From contig NC_070567.1 of NCBI RefSeq assembly GCF_026914185.1, forward strand, positions 2,568,001 through 2,632,000: a DNA stretch of 64,000 nucleotides, given 5' to 3'. The position numbers and the translations under genes were made by a program. Numbering within the stretch: the stretch's first letter is position 1; every line of letters begins with the position of its first letter. The notes under the pieces were generated by a model. It did no database searches and was not told the DNA's origin. It saw only the letters and a list, made by a program, of their open reading frames with translations. Of the stretch, positions 55,896 to 63,452 are shown in pieces. This DNA comes from Puccinia triticina (taxonomy: Eukaryota > Basidiomycota > Pucciniomycetes > Pucciniales > Pucciniaceae).

Positions 55896-58800
55896 TTTTG
55901 TCCTTGCCCCTTCTCGCGGAAGTAGTACTTCTTAACCTGATCAGCTGCAAATCGCCTCTTGAGTTCGGTGCCGTCCAACTCAGCCAAGATGTAGGAGCCT
56001 CCTTCGACTTGACGGACGACACGATAGGGCCCGTTCCACCTATTAGCAAACAACTGCCCCCACTGGATCTCCAGTGACCGGTTATACGCCATAACCATCT
56101 CACCCGGCTCAAGCGAGTCGCGAAGCCGGTCGGAGCGCTTGTCCGTCCAATATCTGACCGAGTCATTCCGCGCCTCCATCATCCTGCGATAGGCAATGCC
56201 GCGAGTTTCTTCACTGCGTTCGAGCTGAAGGGATCTCGCCGCTAGAAGGTCCGCCGTAGTGCGCACTGATTCCCACTCGACGCCAAGGTAAGACTCCATT
56301 TCCAAGTCAATCGGCAAAACCGCCCGCTGCCCAAAAACCAACTCGTACGGCGAGTAGCCTGTCGTGCGCTTCGTTGAGACCCGGTCCGCAAAGAGGACCA
56401 GCGGAAGAAACTTGCGGCAATTCTTGCCACTCTCGCCGGCTAACTTGACCAACGCTGCCTTCAAAGGTGCATGCCCTCGTTCGACCATACCCTGTCCTTC
56501 CGGATAATACGGAGTGGAAACCCGATGTTGCCCCGGCAAGGTCCGAAGCATCTCTGCCAGAGCGCCTCCAAATTCTGAGCCGCCGTCCGTCGAATAGGCT
56601 TGAGCCGGGCCATAACGCATGGTCCAGTGCTCCTGAAGGAAGGATGCCACCGCCTCGGAAGTCAGATTGTTCAGAATTTTAGCTTCCACCCAGCCCGAGA
56701 AATCATCACGTGCCACGATAAGGTACTTAGCTCCGCTGGCCTTCAAATGCACCGCGTCCATGGCCACTCGCCCGAAAACCGTCGATTCTCCCGTCGGGTA
56801 ACGCTGCTCCAGAGGTCTTCGAAGGCTGCGCCGCTGACAGGCGTCGCAACTCTGACACCAGCGCGCCACGGATTGCTTCAAAGAGGGCCACCAAAAGCGC
56901 TCGGAAACCCTTCGGTAGGTCTCTGTTACCCCGCGGTGACCCAAATCCTCGTGTAGCTGCCGAAGGACTTCCCCTTGCTTTGACGGGATCGTGATGACTA
57001 TTCGGGGCAGGGGACTTCCTCTCTTCATGAGTCTTCCATTCTGAACAAAGAAATCCGACGACTTCCTCTTCAAAGCTCGGAACTCCTCGGCACCCATTCC
57101 CTCAGGTTTGATCAAATCGGCTAGAAACTGCTCCATTTGGCGCCAATAACCCTCCTGGTATCCCATGTACTCGTCCATCCGAGCCGGAAAAGAACACACC
57201 GGTCGGACCAAGGGGGCTTCCTCATCAAAATCGGAGGGAGGATCGGATTCCTCGTCGCCTTGGGGGCGCCGTGACAAGCCGTCCGGCATAGTGAACGATT
57301 TGCCGGGACGATGGACAACGTCGAAGGAGAACAGCTGGATGAAAGATACCCAGCGCGTCATCGGCGCATTGGGCAGACTCGGAGCGTTGATCATTTGAAC
57401 CAGGGACTGAGCATCCACCTGTAGCTCGAAATGCTGCCCCCACAATACCGTTTGAAGCTTTTTCAGTATACGGGCGACGCCACATAACTCGAGCTTTGCC
57501 TGCGAATATCGTGACTCCACATCCGAGAAGAGCAAAGACTCGTAAAGCGCCGGACGATCCAAACCATTCGAGTCTTCCTGGGTAAGCACCGCGCCTGCGG
57601 CATGAAAGCTAGAGTCCACCGCCAGCTTGAGCTTCCCAGCATCCGGACCGTAGTCGATCTTGACCAAAACGATGTCTTTCCCGACGATATTCTTGAGTTC
57701 CTGGAAGGCCTGCTCGCATTCTTCGGTCCAACGCCACTCCGAATCCTTGCGCGTCAGCCGGCGGAGGGGTAGACAGATCTGAGACAACGATGGAATGAAA
57801 ATTCGGACGTAGACGACGACACCCAAGAAACCTCGCACTTCGGTTGCGCTGACAGGAGTTGGCCAAGACACGATCTTGTTGACTTTACTGACCGCCATTT
57901 TCCTGCCCTCTATACAGACCACGTGGCCCACAATTTCTAAGGCGGGGACGCAGGCCGCCAGCTTTGATGCGGAAACCGTCAGACCAGATTCCTCAATTCG
58001 AAAAAGGATGCGCTCTAGAACCTCGGCGTACTCCCAAATGAAGCGTCGAATTCCACGATGCCAGGACAGAAGCTCGCCCTCGTAGTCAGACTTTGGACCT
58101 TTGATTCCCCCATCGTCGATGAAGATGCCGGCACGCTCAGGGATCTCGTCTTGTAGTATCCAAACCATTTGCGCTTGGTAGACTGCTACTGAGTTCGTGG
58201 CTCCTTGGGGGAGTCGGGTCAACTGGAACCGACCTAGAGGCGTGTCGAAAGTAGTTAAAGGCCGAGAAATGGGGTGTAGTGCGCGCTCGTCGTAGCCGCC
58301 CATAATATCCCCAAGACCATAACACGCGCGACCCGAAAAAGACTCAACAAACTCCTCCGTCGCCGGAGGAACCCCGGCATCCCGAATCGTCACCTTATTC
58401 AGCGGTTGCAGATCATGTACTACCCTGAGTTTACCGTTTCCTTTTAGAACGCAGAAGACAGGGCTAGAGTAGCTTGACGTCGACTGTTCGTATAGACCAT
58501 TTCGAACTCTTTCCCGGATGATACGGATATAATCCTCAATCTTGGCGGCCGGAATCGGAATCTTTCCCTTCTGCCACGGTTCATGTTCAATGACGGGGAT
58601 GATATACGGGAGTCCGTAGGTCTCCTTCAGCAGTCCCCGCTCATCCTCGGTGAAGGCGATGGCAAGGTTGCGTTCCGCCAGTACATTCTTGATCAACGAC
58701 AATTCGTCCGGGTAGAGCCAGCCCTCCGGGCCAAAGTTAACCACCGAAAGGCGCTCCTCAGTTACTCGACCCTTGGGTATGAACGGTCCGGCTAGAGAGC

Positions 58801-60025
58801 GAGATAAGCCTTGATACGGGTCGCGTGAGAGAGGCGGGCGGCGAAGCGGAGGGTTCAATTCCTGAGGCATCGGCTGATTCACCGGTTTGACCTTCTTGGC
58901 GACTGGTTTGTACTTGGCCGCCAGCGCCAAATAGCCGCCCTCCTTCCATGATCGCACCAAATCCACCTGCGCGCTGTACCCAAGCCCGGAATCCATGAGA
59001 AGACGCGTCCGATGCTCCGCCCAACTCCCGAATGCCGCCTTATCTGAAAAGGAGAGTCCATCCGGGAAGTCTTTGCTCACGTATGTGGCACGCGGCAGGG
59101 TTTTCGACGATTGGGGAGCATCACGCCTCGGAGGTGCATATTGGTGGGAACTTACTTTCACGCCATATGCCCTCCACGACGGTCCGAACATTACAATTCC
59201 TCCTTCACATTCCATTCCAAGAGAGCATAGTTTAAGCTCGTTGCGGAGCTCCGCTCCGCACACCGCGCCTTCTGTCGCGCCAGGTCCTGAAAGAAAAGCA
59301 CCAGAATCCGGGTTGTGGCTCACCAGAGTGGCACGGGGCAGGGTTTTTGACGATTGGGGAGCATCACGCCTCGGAGGTGCATATTGGGAGGAACTTACTT
59401 TGTTACTCCCAATCCTCCGCGGTATCTCAGAATCTGGTTTACGTGCTTGAGCCTCTGTTTCCAAGGAAATTAGTTTATTCTCTTCGCGGAGACGATCACA
59501 GTTTGAATCTTGAGACTTCTCCTGAAACGAGAATTGAGAACTTGCGGAGGGTTCCCGTGATGGGGCTGAGGCCTCCTTGTGATGAAACGAGGATAGTTTA
59601 TTCTCTTCTCGGAGACGACAATCCGGGCTTGAAGGGTTGACGGTACTGGAAAAGAAAGGGGGCGAACAGGGGCGGCTCACAGCGTGGCATGTAATGTTTT
59701 CGACGCGCGTAGAGATGCCCGGAGGTGCACAATGGATGGGACTTACTTCTGTCTCTCTAATGCCCAGCGAAATACCCCTTTTTTCCTCTCCCGCACCTCT
59801 TCTAGTGTACAACTGAGACTTGAAACTGAACTGAAACTGAAAGCCGATCTTCTTTTTGCTGTTTTTGATTATCTGTGAATGTTTTTCGGGTTTTCTGATT
59901 TGGTGACTGAAAGAAGAAGTGAAAAGAAAAGCGGGCCGATGATACTCGAAAAGATGAGTCGATTCGACGGCGAGAGTTCGAGCATCTAGATTAAAACTGC
60001 CGTGTACCGAACCAACTGTGCTCAT
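55892..60025 (-). CDS. Pol polyprotein: reverse transcriptase, RNase H, integrase
   Basis: 1377 codons without a stop. Residues about 94-328 coincide with three intron-like modules and the short segments between them, which encode repeated LREENKL-type text. RT follows, with FIDD at residues 635-638 (58112-58123). RNase H has its first Asp near residue 804 (LAVDSSFHAAGAVL). The integrase H2C2 zinc domain (HEDLGHRG ... CQSCDAC) starts at His 1025. The core has Asp 1090 (VAMDAVHL), Asp 1147 (YSTDGGSEF) and Glu 1182 (MVERGHAP). All catalytic residues are intact. The protein is likely made as a fusion to Gag-protease by -1 frameshifting at 60025-60031, or by reinitiation at the overlapping ATGA. 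It copies element RNA and inserts the DNA. The first ~330 residues may not be translated if the modules are spliced. Confidence 0.93.
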   Translation of the reverse strand: MSTVGSVHGSFNLDARTLAVESTHLFEYHRPAFLFTSSFSHQIRKPEKHSQIIKNSKKKIGFQFQFSFKSQLYTRRGAGEEKRGISLGIRETEVSPIHCAPPGISTRVENITCHAVSRPCSPPFFSSTVNPSSPDCRLREENKLSSFHHKEASAPSREPSASSQFSFQEKSQDSNCDRLREENKLISLETEAQARKPDSEIPRRIGSNKVSSSQYAPPRRDAPQSSKTLPRATLVSHNPDSGAFLSGPGATEGAVCGAELRNELKLCSLGMECEGGIVMFGPSWRAYGVKVSSHQYAPPRRDAPQSSKTLPRATYVSKDFPDGLSFSDKAAFGSWAEHRTRLLMDSGLGYSAQVDLVRSWKEGGYLALAAKYKPVAKKVKPVNQPMPQELNPPLRRPPLSRDPYQGLSRSLAGPFIPKGRVTEERLSVVNFGPEGWLYPDELSLIKNVLAERNLAIAFTEDERGLLKETYGLPYIIPVIEHEPWQKGKIPIPAAKIEDYIRIIRERVRNGLYEQSTSSYSSPVFCVLKGNGKLRVVHDLQPLNKVTIRDAGVPPATEEFVESFSGRACYGLGDIMGGYDERALHPISRPLTTFDTPLGRFQLTRLPQGATNSVAVYQAQMVWILQDEIPERAGIFIDDGGIKGPKSDYEGELLSWHRGIRRFIWEYAEVLERILFRIEESGLTVSASKLAACVPALEIVGHVVCIEGRKMAVSKVNKIVSWPTPVSATEVRGFLGVVVYVRIFIPSLSQICLPLRRLTRKDSEWRWTEECEQAFQELKNIVGKDIVLVKIDYGPDAGKLKLAVDSSFHAAGAVLTQEDSNGLDRPALYESLLFSDVESRYSQAKLELCGVARILKKLQTVLWGQHFELQVDAQSLVQMINAPSLPNAPMTRWVSFIQLFSFDVVHRPGKSFTMPDGLSRRPQGDEESDPPSDFDEEAPLVRPVCSFPARMDEYMGYQEGYWRQMEQFLADLIKPEGMGAEEFRALKRKSSDFFVQNGRLMKRGSPLPRIVITIPSKQGEVLRQLHEDLGHRGVTETYRRVSERFWWPSLKQSVARWCQSCDACQRRSLRRPLEQRYPTGESTVFGRVAMDAVHLKASGAKYLIVARDDFSGWVEAKILNNLTSEAVASFLQEHWTMRYGPAQAYSTDGGSEFGGALAEMLRTLPGQHRVSTPYYPEGQGMVERGHAPLKAALVKLAGESGKNCRKFLPLVLFADRVSTKRTTGYSPYELVFGQRAVLPIDLEMESYLGVEWESVRTTADLLAARSLQLERSEETRGIAYRRMMEARNDSVRYWTDKRSDRLRDSLEPGEMVMAYNRSLEIQWGQLFANRWNGPYRVVRQVEGGSYILAELDGTELKRRFAADQVKKYYFREKGQGQK
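59044..59155 (-). other. Intron-like module X4
   Basis: 112 bp from GTAAGTTCCC (59155) to CTCTCCTTTTCAG (59044). Nearly the same core as X3 (TGCACCTCCGAGGCGTGATG). Length not a multiple of 3, but the pol frame is open through it. Confidence 0.65.
59287..59398 (-). other. Intron-like module X3
   Basis: 112 bp, exactly the length of X4, from GTAAGTTCCT (59398) to GCTTTTCTTTCAG (59287), with the core TGCACCTCCGAGGCGTGATG and GGTGAGCC. Confidence 0.65.
59646..59746 (-). other. Intron-like module X2
   Basis: 101 bp from GTAAGTCCCATCC (59746) to CCTTTCTTTTCCAG (59646). The first 13 bases and the upstream AGA.AGAA are shared with X1. Confidence 0.65.
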
Positions 60026-60031
60026 AAAAAA
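60022..60031 (-). promoter_or_regulatory. -1 ribosomal frameshift site with ATGA stop/start overlap
   Basis: Element-strand sequence in the gag frame is CCT TTT TTA TGA. T-TTT-TTA fits the X-XXY-YYZ slippery rule exactly; after a -1 slip the next codon is the pol ATG (60025-60023), which overlaps the gag TGA. Termination-reinitiation is the alternative. Confidence 0.75.
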
Positions 60032-62160
60032 GGACGATCCTCCGAAGAATCGTCGGGGAGCCGCGCCACATGAGTAAGCACTGCCTTACGGCCCTGACCT
60101 GGGAAATCACGCTCCCATCGACCTGACCCAGTCGAACACAAAGAAACCTCGATGTTTCTTCCAGTGGCGTCCGGTATGATAAGCTTCTCGCCCGATTGTG
60201 GTGAGAACGCCAGCGTAGCCGCCACATCCATTAGGAAGGGCCGACCTAAGATCAGCGGCCCGTCCATCTTTGTGATCCAAAAGTGACAAGTCTTCACCAA
60301 CGACTTGCCGATCCGGACCTGCACATCTTCAGCTACACCCATCAATTCACAGGCCTGGTTATTGATACCGTAGACCGCGGATGCAAAGTTAACACGAGGG
60401 CTTAGATTAAATTTGTTGGCCATGGCGTCCGAGATCAGATTCAATTGAGAGCCCGAGTCGACAAGGGGAGACGCTGAGGTCTCATCGTCCCCAATGAGAC
60501 ACGGCAAATATCCCAGGGGGCAGGAGTAAAGGTTTGGATCGGTTCCCAAATCTCTGTCAGAGACCTCAGCCAACGTCCCGGAGTTCACCTTCAGCTCTTC
60601 GGTTCCGACCTCAACACGCCGTCTAGATACCCATTTCTTCATGCCTTCGGCTATGGAGGGGGAGATCGCCATGAGTTCCGATACCGTGATGTCGGGCACC
60701 TTCAACACGGCTATCTTTCGCAATACGCCGTCAACCGCATTCGGGTGTTCGCGCGAGACCTCTCTTTCAAAGCGCACTTTCGGACCAGCAGCCTTTGTGG
60801 GCGTCGGCGGAGTCGTGGGGCGATCGGGAGACAGCTCGTGCGTTGGGTCGCCTCCAGGACTGCGCTCGAAAAGCTCCGCCTCCTCGTCCATCGCACTTCT
60901 TTCTTCGGGAACAGGCGGAGTTGGAGCTCGACGGATAGGGCGCTTCGCGGCACTGAGAGGGACGGCTGGGGCCTTATAAGGCTTTGAGTCTTCATGCCGC
61001 TTCCTTCCCGCCGGGTCGGCCTCATAAGCTCCCGAGAATGACTGAGACGTCACCGCGGGCGGGTACCACGGTTGAAGAGACCCGCAACCGACTTTGAATC
61101 CCACGGCGGGCTCCGTCGCCGCCTGACTTGCTGCAGTTCTCATGGGCTGGAACGACGCCACCACATGACGAATCGGCCTGGTAGAGTCCCAGGGTATCAA
61201 AGCTCCATTCGGCAAAAAGAAATTTGTGCCCTTCTGCTCTACGAGGTTGTCGTCCTTATCCTTCTGGAGCTCGAAGCAGCGGGCGGTCCCGTGTCCCTCG
61301 CGATGGCAGTAGAAACACACCATCGGACCCCGCGGATTCTGTGACTGCGATGGTTTACCCGGTACCGAGGCCAGCTTCTGGTCAAGCTTCTGTTCGAAAG
61401 ACTCGAACATCTTCGACAGCTCATCCATAGTGGGAACGGGCTTCGGCGGAGCCGCTACCGCCTTCGGGCGCCTCTCCTCTCCCATCCGCTGCATGATACC
61501 ATTCGACTCGCTCAAAGTCGCGGGTCCCACCGGTTTAGACGCCTTTGAATCTTCGAAGATCAACGCGGTCTGCCTTCTCATTACTTCAGTGATTGCAGCT
61601 TTAAGAACATCGAATTTTGGCAACTTGAAGCGGTTGTCGGCTGTGGTGATCATCGTATTATCTTTAAGCAGCTGTTCGCGAATTCGATCCTGGACAACTA
61701 GCGAGAACGACTGATAGTAGTCGTTACGGATCTCCTCCACGGAATCGATATGATCCTTGGCGAGAAGGTAGGCCTGAATGGGCTCCCAGTGCTTCCTGAA
61801 GGCCTGATAGTCCTCCACAGAGGAAACCCCTCCGCGCGCAACCCATCCCTCCGTCAAAGTCCTGATGTCTCGAGCGGTGAATTTCGCCGAGTCAACTTCT
61901 CCCCAGTAGGACAACATTGAAGCCTTCAACTTCGGCCAGTTCGGCGGCTCATAGCCTTCCAAGGTCTCCAGAACATCGAGGAGCGCGTCGTCCACAAAGA
62001 AAAACAACTGCTCGGCCATGTCCTGCCCCGAGGCTTTGTCCAAGCGAGCAGCGACTTGATACTGGTGCAGGAAGCGTTCGACGTTGGTCCCATCGAACTT
62101 GAGGCTCTTGCCGTGCGGCGGTTTGATCTTGACGGCCTCAACGGTTGTGGGTTCGGCCAT
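60022..62160 (-). CDS. Gag-protease polyprotein
   Basis: 712 codons from ATG 62160 to TGA 60022-60024. The first ~220 residues form the capsid-like region (LKFDGTNVERFLHQYQVAAR, GYEPPNWPKLKASMLSYWGE). A CCHC knuckle CFYCHREGHGTARC occupies residues 282-295. A Pro/Ser/Glu-rich linker leads to an aspartic protease with the intact active site VDSGSQLNLIS (Asp 568) and the later LILGRPF motif. The protease is thus in the gag ORF and not in pol. The 3' end carries the slippery T-TTT-TTA heptamer. The protein should assemble the particle and cleave the polyproteins. The start is the first ATG after the leader and after intron-like module X1. Confidence 0.93.
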   Translation of the reverse strand: MAEPTTVEAVKIKPPHGKSLKFDGTNVERFLHQYQVAARLDKASGQDMAEQLFFFVDDALLDVLETLEGYEPPNWPKLKASMLSYWGEVDSAKFTARDIRTLTEGWVARGGVSSVEDYQAFRKHWEPIQAYLLAKDHIDSVEEIRNDYYQSFSLVVQDRIREQLLKDNTMITTADNRFKLPKFDVLKAAITEVMRRQTALIFEDSKASKPVGPATLSESNGIMQRMGEERRPKAVAAPPKPVPTMDELSKMFESFEQKLDQKLASVPGKPSQSQNPRGPMVCFYCHREGHGTARCFELQKDKDDNLVEQKGTNFFLPNGALIPWDSTRPIRHVVASFQPMRTAASQAATEPAVGFKVGCGSLQPWYPPAVTSQSFSGAYEADPAGRKRHEDSKPYKAPAVPLSAAKRPIRRAPTPPVPEERSAMDEEAELFERSPGGDPTHELSPDRPTTPPTPTKAAGPKVRFEREVSREHPNAVDGVLRKIAVLKVPDITVSELMAISPSIAEGMKKWVSRRRVEVGTEELKVNSGTLAEVSDRDLGTDPNLYSCPLGYLPCLIGDDETSASPLVDSGSQLNLISDAMANKFNLSPRVNFASAVYGINNQACELMGVAEDVQVRIGKSLVKTCHFWITKMDGPLILGRPFLMDVAATLAFSPQSGEKLIIPDATGRNIEVSLCSTGSGRWERDFPGQGRKAVLTHVARLPDDSSEDRPFL

Positions 62161-62182
62161 CTTGCTCTTGAGAATCTTCAGA

Positions 62183-62286
62183 CTGAACTAACAAACAAAG
62201 CGGACGCGATAGGACGGCTCACAGTGTGGCGAGTGATGTTTGAAACACGTAGATAGCCCTAGAGGTGCACTATGGATGGGACTTAC
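62183..62286 (-). other. Intron-like module X1 (leader)
   Basis: 104 bp from GTAAGTCCCATCC (62286) to GTTAGTTCAG (62183), or 99 bp to the alternative TTGTTAG at 62188. Lies in the 5' leader, ending 22 bp before the gag ATG. Confidence 0.65.
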
Positions 62287-62591
62287 TTCTATCCCTCCTA
62301 TGCCCCGCGTCTGAACGCCCTAAGAAAAGATTAAAAAAATAAAAGAAAACCCGGACGATTAACCAACGCCACGAAAACTTCGCGCTGATCTTGATCCTGA
62401 AACGAGGATCCCGAAACGACTTCGAGATAAACTTGAGCTCCTGAGACAAATCAGTCGCGCGGCAAAAGAATCTGTTGCTTTAAAGGATCTGGTTCTTCCG
62501 CGCCGACCCTTCCGAATCAGAATCCCGAATAATCAAAAGAAAAAAAGAAAGAAAATTCCAGCCTAAGACCGCCAGTCCGTCTCGAAATCCT

Positions 62592-62645
62592 GAGGCGAGA
62601 CTGTAAATCTTGAGGTCGCTGGTTCGATCCCGGCTCGGGGGACCA
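62592..62645 (-). promoter_or_regulatory. Primer binding site extended into a tRNA-Tyr-like 54-mer
   Basis: The plus strand reads like a mature tRNA 3' part ending ...GGTTCGATCCCGGCTC...GACCA, with a T-arm and an anticodon loop ctGTAaa (anticodon GUA, Tyr) flanked by an anticodon stem. On the element strand its complement begins TGGTCCCCCGAGCC two bases after the 5' LTR, where a primer binding site belongs. Usual sites match ~8-18 nt; this one extends ~54 nt. The 5' D-arm and acceptor strand of a complete tRNA gene are absent, so it is not a functional tRNA gene. Confidence 0.75.
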
Positions 62646-62647
62646 AA

Positions 62648-63448
62648 TATGGACTCCTGTCGGGTCTGAGCCGTGGCAGTCGGTTGAGGGGATGGTGCTT
62701 GAGTGCTGCCCTCGTCGGTGGTCCTGCGAAAAGTATTGGGGAAAAAATCGAACAAGGTGATAGCGGTTGGGGGGGGGGGATTTATTGAGAGGGAACGAGG
62801 GGGTTGGAATACCCTCGGCGGTTTTGGTTGGATAGAAAAGCTCGGATAAGGACAGAAGGAAGCAGGCGTGGCCGTCGGGATTATCGGGAAGTGATCAGAT
62901 GAAAGAAACTCAGAAGGCTCGGGTACTCAAAACTCAGGAGGATGCGGGGATGGATCAACACGATCCAGGATCAATAAACTCTCAAAACTCTGATGATATC
63001 TTTTCTGCGGGAAAGAGAGTACCATGCCGATCCCTCCTCCAAGTTCGGCTGAACTTGGATTCAGGCCCGCGACATGCCGCGCGACGAGCCCTCGCGCCCG
63101 CCGCGCCCGTACAACTAAGATGAGCAGAGAAGAAAGAACAACCAAAGAGACAAACCAACAACAAAGGCCAAGAAAACAAACAAGGCCAAAACCAACCCTC
63201 CTCCAACTCAACCTCTCCAACGCGCGCAAGGAAGAAACAGAAAAAAAAAAGAGAAAGACACGTGTAAAAGAAATGTAAATAGAGGAAACAGAAACAAAAC
63301 CACATAAAACAAAAGGGAAGAGAAGAAAGAAAGGAAAGGGAAAGAAGGAAAGAGGGTGAGAAATGATAACCGGAGATATTGAGGGTCTTGATGATCTTGA
63401 GGCCTTTATCCCGGTGTCTTGATCCTGTGTACGCGCCAGAACTCCACA
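62648..63448 (-). repeat. 5' LTR of the intact Gypsy element
   Basis: 801 bp, near-identical to 54931-55730. Contains the same hairpin and the same antisense ORF shadow (62899-63123). Confidence 0.95.
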
Positions 63449-63452
63449 GCGG

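Larger units (their letters stand above)
54931..63448 (-). mobile_element. Intact-looking Ty3/Gypsy retrotransposon (8.5 kb)
   Basis: Minus-strand element with LTRs at 62648-63448 (5') and 54931-55730 (3'), beginning TGTGGAGTTCTGGCGCGTAC and ending GAGTCCATA in element orientation. It is flanked by gcgg (54927-54930 and 63449-63452). The LTRs differ by two substitutions and one G-run length change. A purine tract (tgggaggaga, complement of 55731-55740) precedes the 3' LTR, and a tRNA-Tyr-type primer site follows the 5' LTR. Two long open ORFs encode Gag-protease and RT-RNase H-integrase with all catalytic motifs present. Five intron-like modules lie inside. No chromodomain is visible at the integrase end. 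Probably recently active. Confidence 0.95.

Noticed and set aside
58583..62256. Many plus-strand ORFs of 60-150 aa opposite the Gypsy element
   Set aside because: Antisense shadows of the intact gag and pol frames.
62562..62645. A functional tRNA-Tyr gene
   Set aside because: Only the anticodon-to-CCA part is present, CCA is encoded, the 5' acceptor strand and D-arm are missing, and it abuts the LTR as a primer site.
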